From Bacteroidota bacterium (GTDB lineage Bacteria; Bacteroidota; Kryptoniia; Kryptoniales; JAKASW01), in the NCBI GenBank assembly GCA_021785235.1, contig JAJYGB010000379.1:1-8621 (forward strand): a stretch of DNA of 8,621 nucleotides. The letters are read 5' to 3'. Numbering within the stretch: position 1 is the stretch's first letter; every line of letters begins with the position of its first letter. Position numbers and translations under genes: made by a program. The notes beneath the pieces were generated by a model. It saw nothing but the letters and a program-made list of their open reading frames with translations, searched no databases and was not told where the DNA came from. This document shows, piece by piece, positions 1 to 6,012 of this stretch.

Positions 1-1
1 C

Positions 2-106
2 GTACTGCTTTGGAATACCTTGGGGAATGTCGTCTGGGCGCGCGCGATTATCATCTCGAAGAAAAAATGGTCGCGCAGTGAACTGTCGGGCCGTATCCGA
101 GAGTGA
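2..106 (+). CDS. Possible C-terminal end of a membrane protein (partial, cut by window edge)
   Basis: An open frame enters from the left edge and stops at TGA 104-106, giving about 34 residues. It begins with a hydrophobic stretch (VLLWNTLGNVVWARAIII) followed by a basic tail (SKKKWSRSELSGRIRE). That pattern fits the last transmembrane helix of a multi-pass protein with a cytoplasmic, positively charged C-terminus. Third codon positions are mostly G or C, as in the other genes here, and more so than in the competing frame that stops at 79-81. The piece is too short to assign a family, and chance remains a real possibility. If real, the gene is convergent with the YIP1-family gene on the opposite strand. 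Confidence 0.33.
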   Translation, partial: VLLWNTLGNVVWARAIIISKKKWSRSELSGRIRE

Positions 107-110
107 GATA

Positions 111-143
111 TTGACAAAACGGGCGAGGGACCTGCCCCCGCCC
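111..143 (-). terminator. Probable intrinsic terminator of the YIP1-family gene
   Basis: Positions 121-129 (GGGCGAGGG) and 135-143 (CCCCCGCCC) pair as a nine-step stem with one A-C mismatch and a five-base loop. Read on the minus strand, the hairpin is followed by GTTTTGTCAA, a short U-rich run, and lies about 30 bp past the YIP1 stop codon. This is the arrangement expected for Rho-independent termination of the minus-strand gene. There is no T-run on the plus-strand side, so it would not serve a plus-strand gene well. Confidence 0.45.
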
Positions 144-173
144 GAACAAGATACCCTGCTTGTACTGGGGGCC

Positions 174-938
174 TTATCCGAATATCCCGCCAAGCAGGAG
201 AGTATTTGCCAGTACCAGGACCGCCCAAATTCCAAAAACCCACACATAGGACTGGAATCCCTTTTTGCCTGAGAAGACGGTTATTCCAATCGCGCTCGCC
301 GCGAGATTCCAGAGCGTGAACAGATTGACGTTCCTCAAAAGAACATACACCTTGTTCTCGTTGTCCATCTGAGTCAACAGTCCGAGATGTAAGCCGCCGT
401 CAAATCGGGAGAACATAACGGCTATCACTATCCCTACAACCGTTCCCACCGCCATTATCCAGCTCGAAGTCCCGGCGATCCCCATGGCGTGAGCGTAGGT
501 CATCGATGTCCCCTTAAGGAAATATTTTCCCACGAGGAGCCATACACCCGCCGTAATAAAGAACATTATCGAAATGCCGACAATGGCGCCTAATATTCCG
601 AAAGCCATGAACATACCTGACGAGCCCTCCATACGGTCCCTGGCTTGCTGGGCCTGATCGGCGGTCATCTTTCCTTCGTTCACGGATTTCTCGATCCTCT
701 GCTCCTGCATCTGAACAAATTGCATGCGAAGATCCGGCGTACTGAAATTCACATAGGTGGCCAGCGAGACGAGGATAGCCAGAATCGCAAGAGGGACCAG
801 CCAGTCGATGGTTTTCACTCCGTCGTTCTTGAGCGACTGAAATACCTGCGATGGTTCGTAAAAAACACCCGCGGCCCTGTCCATGAAGGACATCTTTTCC
901 TCAGGCGGTTGATCTGCGGTAACAGGTTGTTCCGACAT
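174..938 (-). CDS. YIP1-family multi-pass membrane protein
   Basis: This 254-residue integral membrane protein resembles the bacterial YIP1 family. Bacterial members have no settled function; the eukaryotic relatives act in membrane trafficking. The N-terminus is polar (residues 1-15). It is followed by the characteristic amphipathic segment MDRAAGVFYEPSQVFQSLK (about 19-37), resembling the short conserved stretch before the first helix in this family. Hydrophobic segments lie near 45-64, 108-136, 156-176, 205-223 and 230-252, giving five likely transmembrane helices. Between the first two, residues 69-104 form a charged, Gln-rich, helix-prone loop. No signal peptide or catalytic motif is visible. 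The ATG at 938 has a near-perfect AAGGAGG ribosome site four bases upstream, which settles the start. The gene stands alone, divergent from polA, and ends in TAA followed by a hairpin. The family call rests on topology and the N-terminal motif, so the role stays open. Confidence 0.8.
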   Translation of the reverse strand: MSEQPVTADQPPEEKMSFMDRAAGVFYEPSQVFQSLKNDGVKTIDWLVPLAILAILVSLATYVNFSTPDLRMQFVQMQEQRIEKSVNEGKMTADQAQQARDRMEGSSGMFMAFGILGAIVGISIMFFITAGVWLLVGKYFLKGTSMTYAHAMGIAGTSSWIMAVGTVVGIVIAVMFSRFDGGLHLGLLTQMDNENKVYVLLRNVNLFTLWNLAASAIGITVFSGKKGFQSYVWVFGIWAVLVLANTLLLGGIFG

Positions 939-942
939 CGGT

Positions 943-949
943 CCTCCTT
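943..949 (-). promoter_or_regulatory. Strong Shine-Dalgarno site of the YIP1-family gene
   Basis: On the minus strand, AAGGAGG lies four bases before the ATG at 938. It is a full match to the anti-Shine-Dalgarno core and fixes this start over the internal Met16. Its strength shows that this organism uses classical Shine-Dalgarno initiation at least for some genes. Confidence 0.85.
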
Positions 950-994
950 TTTTGTTAAATTAGTTTAGGGTTACATGAAGTACAAACTTGAAGC

Positions 995-1022
995 AAGTCA
1001 AAAGTCAAATCTCAAAAGTCAA
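995..1022. repeat. Four-unit degenerate heptanucleotide array (AAGTCAA type)
   Basis: Four consecutive 7 bp units are visible: AAGTCAA, AAGTCAA, ATCTCAA and AAGTCAA. Three are identical and one differs at two positions. The array lies between divergent yip1 and polA, about 57 bp upstream of the yip1 start. On the minus strand each good unit reads TTGACTT, which resembles a sigma-70 -35 hexamer. The array may therefore matter to yip1 transcription, but no well-spaced -10 box is evident. Confidence 0.7.
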
Positions 1023-1042
1023 AGACGGCACGCGGCCGACCA

Positions 1043-1077
1043 AGAACTAAGAACCACGGACTACAAACCAGGAACAA
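1043..1077. repeat. Five-unit degenerate heptanucleotide array (NGAACYA type)
   Basis: Five consecutive 7 bp units are visible: AGAACTA, AGAACCA, CGGACTA, CAAACCA and GGAACAA. The first four alternate between CTA and CCA endings, so the basic period may be 14 bp. The array follows the first heptad array after about 20 bp of GC-rich sequence and ends about 65 bp before the polA start. It resembles the short tandem heptanucleotide repeats known from intergenic regions of cyanobacteria and some other bacteria. No function can be read from it. Confidence 0.65.
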
Positions 1078-1127
1078 TCGCCCACAACACATCAAGCTTT
1101 TCAATCGCGATCTTTCTAAATTGAGTC

Positions 1128-1136
1128 AAAGAGGAG
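1128..1136 (+). promoter_or_regulatory. polA ribosome binding site that decides the TTG start
   Basis: The purine run AAAGAGGAG at 1128-1136 directly abuts a TTG at 1137 and sits six bases before a second in-frame TTG at 1143. A start codon needs a spacer of several bases after the Shine-Dalgarno core, so the TTG at 1143 is the better initiator. The first TTG would have zero spacing. Confidence 0.75.
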
Positions 1137-1142
1137 TTGATA

Positions 1143-3926
1143 TTGCCCGCGAAGAGATTTTTCATACTTGACGGAACGGCCCTGGCATACCGTGCCTATT
1201 TCGGCATGATCGGAAGGCCGCTCATAAATTCGAAAGGACAAAATACCAGCGCCGTATTCGGATTCGCCAATTACCTGTTGAAGGTACTCTCCGACGAGAA
1301 GCCGGATTACCTCGTGGCGGTATTCGACACGCCCGAGCCGACCTTCCGTCATAAGAAGTATCCGGAATACAAAGCGACACGTGAGAAGATGCCCGAAGAA
1401 ATGGCATCGCAGCTCGATCATATAAAGAGAATGCTCAAGGCCTTCGGAGTGCCCACCGTCGAGAGACCCGGCTACGAAGCCGATGATGTAATCGGAACTC
1501 TCGCCGCGCTCGCGGAGAAGGAAGATATTAATGTCTTCATGGTAACGGGCGACAAGGACTTCATGCAGCTCATAACACCAAGAGTGAAGATGTATAAACC
1601 GGGCAAGAGCGGGATGGATGTCGAGATTGTCGATGAGAAGGGGGTCGAGATGAAGTTTGGCGTGAGACCATCGAGCGTAATCGATGTCCTCGCGCTTACC
1701 GGTGACGCCGTAGACAATGTCCCCGGAATAAAAGGCGTCGGCGAAAAGACCGCCATACCGCTCATACAAAAGTACGGCTCGCTTGAGAAGGTGCTCGCGA
1801 ACGCGGACAAGGTCGACAAGCCGGCGCTCCGTGAGAAGCTGAAAACCGGAAAGGATATGGCTCTCCTTTCTAAATGGCTGGTGACGATAAAGACCGATGT
1901 GCCTCTCGGCGTGGATTTCCACTCGCTGAAGGAAAAAAATCCGGATCAGGCGGAGATATCGCGCCTGTTCAACGAGCTCGAGTTCAAATCTCTGATCCGC
2001 AGGGCCCAGCAGATCACAGCCGTGCACGCCTCCAAGACGGAAGAGACCGCGGAAGCAGAAGAGCCCGAGCCACACGAGGAAGAGTACAGGACAATTTCAA
2101 CCGTGAGACACGACTACAAACTCATCACCGACGCGGAAGAGCTCGCGAAGCTGGCCGAGAAGCTGAAGAAAGCGGAGGTTGTCTCGATGGATACCGAGAC
2201 GACAAGCGTCGACGCGTTGAACGCGAAGCTCGTGGGAATCTCCTTCTCCGTCAAACCACATGAGGCTTATTACGTCAACATTGCCTCGGAAGGAGGCGAT
2301 CTCTTCTCTGAAGCCGGCGGCCGGCACGGCGTGAACGTAAAGGACGCAGTGAAGCTTCTAAAGCCGGTCTTCGAGTCTTCAAAGATCCGGAAGGTTGGGC
2401 AGAACCTGAAGTACGACATGCTCGTGCTTTCTAATTACGACATACGTACTCGCGGAGTGGAGTTCGATTCGATGGTCGCCGCTTACGTCGTGAACGCGGA
2501 CGGGGCGCACAACCTTGACGCACTTGCGAAGGAATACTTGAAGTACAAACCGGTCCCTATAGAAGAGCTTATCGGAAAGGGAAAGAACCAGAAAAACATG
2601 CGCGAGGTGCCGCCGGAGGTCGTAGCCGAGTATTCCGGGGAAGACGCGGACATCGCGCTTCAACTTACAACGGCTCTCAGGAAGAAACTCGAGGAATCCA
2701 GCCTCCTCGATCTGTGCGTTAAAATGGAGTTTCCTCTCATAGAGGTGCTCACCGAAATCGAGAAGACCGGCGTCAGGATAGATACGGCGATTCTCAGTCA
2801 GATTTCAAAAGAGCTCGAACGGATGATCGAGAATCTAAGCGGCGAAATCTACAAGCTGGCCGGCGAGGAGTTCAATATCGGCTCTCCGAAACAACTCGGC
2901 GATGTCCTTTTCAATAAGATGAACCTCCCGACGAACAAGAAGACGAAGACCGGTTTCTCCACGGACGTTTTCGTCCTGGAAGAGCTGAGCGCGCAGCACC
3001 CGATCGCCGAGAGCATACTCGCTTACCGCAAGCTCACGAAACTCAAGTCGACCTACGTCGACGCGCTGCCGGCTCTGATCAACGCGCGCTCCGGGAGGCT
3101 GCATACCTCGTTCAACCAGACGGTCGCCGCGACCGGCAGGCTCAGCTCGTCCGATCCGAACCTCCAGAATATTCCAATCCGCGGAGAGATGGGGAAGGAG
3201 ATCCGCAAGGCGTTTGTTCCCGGCGAAAAAGGCTGGGTGATGATGTCGGCCGACTACTCGCAAATCGAGCTACGGATCATGGCGCACATATGCAAAGATG
3301 AAGGTATGATGGAAGCCTTTCAGAAACACGAGGACATACACCGGACCACCGCGTCGAAGGTGTTCGGCGTTCCTCCCGACAAAGTAACGCCGGACATGCG
3401 CCGCAAGGCCAAGGAAGTCAACTTCGGGTTGTTGTACGGCATAGGTCCGTACGGCCTCAAGATCAGGCTTCGAATCTCGCAGGGCGAGGCGAAGGAAGTC
3501 ATCGACACATATTTCCGGCGCTTCCCGAGAGTAAGGGAATATATAGACGGCACCATCGAATTCGCGCGCAAGCACGGATATGTCGAGACGCTTCTGGGAA
3601 GGCGGCGCTACCTCGCGAACATAAACAGCAAGAACTCCGCCGTCCGCAATGCCGAAGAGAGGCAGGCGATCAATATGCCCATCCAGGGAACCGCCGCCGA
3701 CATGATCAAGCTGGCGATGGTCGGCATCTTTCACGAGATGGAAAAGCAGAAGATGAAATCGAGGATGATACTCCAGGTGCACGACGAACTTGTGTTTGAA
3801 GCTCCGAAGGACGAGGTCAAGAAACTCGAGACGCTCGTTCGAGAAGAGATGATAAACGCGCTGAAGCTAAGCGTACCTGTGGAGGTCGACGTCGGCACCG
3901 GGCCGAACTGGCTGGACGCGCACTGA
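1143..3926 (+). CDS. polA: DNA polymerase I with 5'-nuclease and 3'-5' proofreading domains
   Basis: PolA fills gaps and removes RNA primers during lagging-strand synthesis and excision repair. From TTG 1143 the protein is 927 residues, about the length of E. coli Pol I. The 5'-nuclease domain (1-290) keeps its acidic metal ligands: D10, D62, the E112/D114/D115 cluster, D137/D139 and D188/D191, with the helix-hairpin-helix segment NVPGIKGVGEKTA. A Glu-rich linker follows (297-314). The proofreading domain keeps DTE (D350, E352), NLKYD (D425) and YSGED (Y497, D501), so 3'-5' exonuclease activity should be intact. The polymerase domain has GRLSSSDPNLQNIP (665-678), motif A DYSQIELR (704-711), the O-helix RRKAKEVNFGLLYG (753-766), and motif C VHDELVF (879-885). 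Phenylalanine at 761, matching E. coli F762, predicts normal discrimination against dideoxynucleotides. The gene appears monocistronic, divergent from yip1 and convergent with the phosphate operon. The N-terminus could be two residues longer if TTG 1137 is used. Confidence 0.97.
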   Translation: MPAKRFFILDGTALAYRAYFGMIGRPLINSKGQNTSAVFGFANYLLKVLSDEKPDYLVAVFDTPEPTFRHKKYPEYKATREKMPEEMASQLDHIKRMLKAFGVPTVERPGYEADDVIGTLAALAEKEDINVFMVTGDKDFMQLITPRVKMYKPGKSGMDVEIVDEKGVEMKFGVRPSSVIDVLALTGDAVDNVPGIKGVGEKTAIPLIQKYGSLEKVLANADKVDKPALREKLKTGKDMALLSKWLVTIKTDVPLGVDFHSLKEKNPDQAEISRLFNELEFKSLIRRAQQITAVHASKTEETAEAEEPEPHEEEYRTISTVRHDYKLITDAEELAKLAEKLKKAEVVSMDTETTSVDALNAKLVGISFSVKPHEAYYVNIASEGGDLFSEAGGRHGVNVKDAVKLLKPVFESSKIRKVGQNLKYDMLVLSNYDIRTRGVEFDSMVAAYVVNADGAHNLDALAKEYLKYKPVPIEELIGKGKNQKNMREVPPEVVAEYSGEDADIALQLTTALRKKLEESSLLDLCVKMEFPLIEVLTEIEKTGVRIDTAILSQISKELERMIENLSGEIYKLAGEEFNIGSPKQLGDVLFNKMNLPTNKKTKTGFSTDVFVLEELSAQHPIAESILAYRKLTKLKSTYVDALPALINARSGRLHTSFNQTVAATGRLSSSDPNLQNIPIRGEMGKEIRKAFVPGEKGWVMMSADYSQIELRIMAHICKDEGMMEAFQKHEDIHRTTASKVFGVPPDKVTPDMRRKAKEVNFGLLYGIGPYGLKIRLRISQGEAKEVIDTYFRRFPRVREYIDGTIEFARKHGYVETLLGRRRYLANINSKNSAVRNAEERQAINMPIQGTAADMIKLAMVGIFHEMEKQKMKSRMILQVHDELVFEAPKDEVKKLETLVREEMINALKLSVPVEVDVGTGPNWLDAH

Positions 3927-4031
3927 CCCGAATTACGAGCACTTGTCTTCCGGAGAGAGTGGCGGGGCTGGCCGCACCGAGGGGAAGTAGCGTGGGGGTG
4001 ATTTCCCGGGAGAGATTCTTCTGGAGAGTCG
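3927..4031. other. Convergent spacer between polA and pit, no clear terminator
   Basis: This 105 bp GC-rich spacer separates the 3' ends of polA and the phosphate permease gene. I see no stable hairpin followed by a T-run on either strand. It does contain three related short motifs: TTCCGGAGAG at 3948-3957, TTCCCGGGAGAG at 4003-4014 and TTCTGGAGAG at 4019-4028. Their meaning is unknown. Termination here may be Rho-dependent or may rely on converging polymerases. Confidence 0.5.
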
Positions 4032-5021
4032 CTACCTAATGAACAGCTCTATTATCTTGTAGGCGCCGGCGCCGATCAAAGCGGCCATCGGAATTGTAAG
4101 GATCCATGCCAGGATGATGTTACCTGCTACGCCCCACCGTACGGCCGAAACACGCCTTGTTGCCCCAACCCCCATTATCCCGCCATTTATTGTATGCGTC
4201 GTGCTGATGGGAATGCCGAGAAACGTTCCGAGCATAAGTGTAATTCCACCCGCGGTTTCTGCGCAGAAACCGTCGACGGGTCTCAGCTTGGTGATCTTCT
4301 GTCCCATTGTCTTAACTATTCTCCAGCCGCCGAAAAGCGTGCCCATGGCAATTGCAAAGTGGCAAATAAGGACTACCCAGATCGGTACATGGAAGGTGCT
4401 GAGATAACCCGACGTGACCAAAAGTCCTGTTATAATTCCCATAGTCTTCTGCGCGTCATTTGTACCATGGCCCAGGCTGAGAAACGCCGCGGAGAGCAGC
4501 TGCAGTTTACGAAACGCGCCGTTAACTTTGGTCGAAGACCTGCTGTGGAACAGCCACATCACGCCAGTCATCAGCAGAAAAGCTATTATGAGTCCCATCA
4601 CCGGAGCGACCACTATGAATATCAGCGTGAGAGTCCAGCCGTGAGGAATTATTGCGGAGAAACCAGCCTTCGCCACCGCAGCTCCGGCGTATCCGCCCAT
4701 CAGAGCATGTGACGAGCTCGTCGGCAGGCCGTAGTACCAAGTTATGATGTCCCAGACTATTGCTCCGACCAATCCGCCTAGTATTACATACACGCTGACC
4801 TCGTTAAGCTCAACCAACCCTTTGCCGAGCGTGCCGGCGACTTTCAAAGTGAACAGAAATGCGGCGACGAAGTTGAAAAAAGCCGCCCAAGCTACGGCCT
4901 TTCGGGGGGACAGAACGCGCGTTGAGACAATTGTGGCAATTGAATTCGCGGAATCGTGAAATCCGTTCAGGAAATCGAAGACAAGCGCGACGAGTATGAT
5001 TAGAACGACTAGTGTCAGCAT
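4032..5021 (-). CDS. pit: PiT-family inorganic phosphate transporter
   Basis: This is a polytopic inner-membrane permease of the PiT family (PF01384), which takes up phosphate or neutral metal-phosphate complexes using a cation gradient. At 329 residues it is shorter than the roughly 500-residue E. coli PitA and matches the compact type common beside DUF47 genes. The inverted-repeat architecture is clear. The first half carries GFHDSAN (20-26) and PTSSSHAL (100-107). The second half carries the matching GHGTNDAQK (184-192) and PISTTHTI (271-278). These Asn-Asp and Thr/Ser-His motifs are the family hallmarks. About ten hydrophobic segments are visible, with a polar central loop near 160-173. 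The ATG at 5021 has no Shine-Dalgarno site and lies 15 bp after the stop of the DUF47 gene, so coupled translation is likely. It shares that gene's reading frame. The transported ion cannot be settled from sequence. Confidence 0.93.
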   Translation of the reverse strand: MLTLVVLIILVALVFDFLNGFHDSANSIATIVSTRVLSPRKAVAWAAFFNFVAAFLFTLKVAGTLGKGLVELNEVSVYVILGGLVGAIVWDIITWYYGLPTSSSHALMGGYAGAAVAKAGFSAIIPHGWTLTLIFIVVAPVMGLIIAFLLMTGVMWLFHSRSSTKVNGAFRKLQLLSAAFLSLGHGTNDAQKTMGIITGLLVTSGYLSTFHVPIWVVLICHFAIAMGTLFGGWRIVKTMGQKITKLRPVDGFCAETAGGITLMLGTFLGIPISTTHTINGGIMGVGATRRVSAVRWGVAGNIILAWILTIPMAALIGAGAYKIIELFIR

Positions 5022-5036
5022 CTGAAAAAGGCGATA

Positions 5037-5681
5037 TCAGGCATGTTTTATCAGTATCGATTCGAGGACGTTAGCGACGTCTTCACACCGATCTGTCGCC
5101 GTTTCCAATCCAATGTATATTTCCTTAAGCTTTATTAGTTCAATGGCGTTCTTCTCGTTTTCGAAGAGGTCCGCGACGGCGAGACTGAATACCGTATCCG
5201 CATCGTTTTCGTATTCGTTGACTTTCTTCAATACCTCCTGAAGCAATTTTTGATTCTTGAAGTCTTTAAGGTAGGAAACTCCCCTTCCGACAACTTCCAC
5301 CTGAAGCTGGATTATTTCCATCAATCGCCGCATATACTGGGTCGCGGCCTTCACGTTGTAAAGCACAAACCTTGATGCGCTCCCGTTGATATAGTCCATG
5401 ATGTCGTCGAGTGACGACGCGAGTGCGTGGATGTCTTCGCGGTCGAAGGGTGTGACAAAAGTCGCGTTGAGTTCCGCGAAGATTCTATGAGTCACCTCGT
5501 CGGCCTGGTGCTCCAGGTCTTCGATCTCGTCGACGAGAGCTTTGGTTTGAATGGGATCGGAGTCGGCTATTTTCTTAAGGGCGATCGACGCCTTCTGAAG
5601 AAGTTTCGTCATGTCCTCAAAGAACGAGTAGAACTTCTCGTCGTGAGGCAGGAGAATTTGAATCAGTCTGTCAATTTTCAC
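5037..5681 (-). CDS. DUF47 PhoU-like protein, partner of the phosphate transporter
   Basis: This soluble, all-helical 214-residue protein belongs to the DUF47/PhoU-like family (PF01865; sometimes named phosphate transport regulator or Pit accessory protein). Family members resemble PhoU, bind metals through acidic helices, and are typically encoded next to Pit permeases, whose activity they are thought to modulate. Acidic helix motifs are visible at DEIEDLEHQADEVTHRIF (51-68), TPFDREDI (77-84), LDDIMDYI (91-98), YENDADTVF (157-165) and GLETATDRCEDVANVLE (191-207). No membrane segment or signal peptide is present. The start is GTG at 5681. An in-frame TAA lies just upstream, leaving only a CTG two codons earlier as an alternative, and the ribosome site (GTGGG) is weak. 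It is the first gene of a two-gene operon with pit. Regulation of Pit is inferred from family and context. Confidence 0.9.
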   Translation of the reverse strand: MKIDRLIQILLPHDEKFYSFFEDMTKLLQKASIALKKIADSDPIQTKALVDEIEDLEHQADEVTHRIFAELNATFVTPFDREDIHALASSLDDIMDYINGSASRFVLYNVKAATQYMRRLMEIIQLQVEVVGRGVSYLKDFKNQKLLQEVLKKVNEYENDADTVFSLAVADLFENEKNAIELIKLKEIYIGLETATDRCEDVANVLESILIKHA

Positions 5682-5711
5682 GTTCAGCCCACGTTAAAAT
5701 GAGAAATCGAA

Positions 5712-5729
5712 GCGGTTTAATTTAACCGC
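5712..5729. promoter_or_regulatory. 18 bp palindrome, candidate operator of the phosphate operon
   Basis: GCGGTT at 5712-5717 and AACCGC at 5724-5729 are perfect inverted arms around a six-base AT core. The whole 18 bp is symmetric except for one central T/T pair. It lies 31-48 bp upstream of the DUF47 start and overlaps the proposed -10 box. That position fits a dimeric repressor site, but no matching regulator is known from this window. A second, perfect palindrome, CCGCCGGCGG at 5726-5735, overlaps its right end. Confidence 0.4.
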
Positions 5730-5746
5730 CGGCGGCGATTTTTCAA
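5719..5746 (-). promoter_or_regulatory. Candidate sigma-70 promoter of DUF47-pit
   Basis: On the minus strand, TTGAAA (complement of 5741-5746, five of six to the -35 consensus) is followed after 16 bp by TAAATT (complement of 5719-5724, four of six to the -10 consensus). Transcription would begin near 5712, giving a leader of about 30 bases. The match is moderate and is drawn by eye from an AT-rich region. Confidence 0.35.
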
Positions 5747-5973
5747 AGGAATCATGCCAAACGGAACGTATTTGGACGTAATCTTGATTTGAACGGTCTG
5801 GAGCCGAACTATACCTGACTTGATTTTGACTGGGCATTTCCGAAATTAGTAGTAGATAGGTTCGGGTCGTGCGTCATACAGCTTGTTTGATAATGCCCCC
5901 ATCCTATTTTAAATTGACTTTGTGAGCGTTTGACGTGTGACGCATAAGATTGAAACTTGCTTAAGCTCGATTG

Positions 5974-5982
5974 TGTTAAAAT
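5974..5982 (+). promoter_or_regulatory. Candidate extended -10 promoter of clpC
   Basis: TGTTAAAAT at 5974-5982 fits the extended -10 form TGN followed by TATAAT, with five of six in the hexamer. No well-spaced -35 box accompanies it: TTGAAA at 5950 is 21 bp away and TTGCTT at 5957 is 14 bp away. An extended -10 can compensate for a poor -35. Transcription would start near 5989, about 24 bases before the clpC ATG. Confidence 0.38.
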
Positions 5983-6012
5983 TAGCAGAACAACTAAAAT
6001 ATCAGGTACGAA

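Larger units (their letters stand above)
5682..6012. other. Divergent intergenic region between the phosphate operon and clpC
   Basis: This 331 bp region is more AT-rich than the genes and separates divergently transcribed units. On the left it holds a predicted minus-strand promoter for DUF47-pit with an overlapping palindrome. On the right it holds a candidate extended -10 promoter for clpC. Between them is a spaced inverted repeat, TGCGTCATAC (5870-5879) and GTGTGACGCA (5935-5944), with nine of ten positions pairing. I see no CIRCE element and no credible RNA gene. The middle, about 5795-5865, holds nothing I can name. Confidence 0.6.

Noticed and set aside
27..272. Plus-strand open frame of 81 codons at the left edge
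   Set aside because: It crosses the terminator hairpin and overlaps the 3' end of yip1 in antisense. The composition (Arg, Ser, Pro) is typical of a shadow frame.
1116..2075. Long minus-strand open frame (319 codons) opposite polA
   Set aside because: It lies entirely antisense to the 5'-nuclease region of a clear polA, is rich in His, Arg, Leu and Cys without domain pattern, and has no convincing ribosome site. It is a shadow of polA codon bias.
5037..5039. Possible UGA recoding between DUF47 and pit
   Set aside because: PolA, ClpC and DUF47 all end at TGA exactly where their families end, and none has an internal in-frame TGA, so the standard bacterial code applies.
5712..5746. Plus-strand terminator made of the palindrome plus the T-run at 5739-5743
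   Set aside because: There is no plus-strand gene upstream to terminate, since the neighbouring genes on that side run on the minus strand. The stem is also not adjacent to the T-run, so an operator or promoter reading fits better.
5754..5792. Twelve-residue open frame (MPNGTYLDVILI) after an AAAGGA site, a possible leader peptide
   Set aside because: Spacing to the ATG is only three bases, it is more than 200 bp from clpC, no attenuator-like hairpins follow, and an ORF this short is expected by chance.
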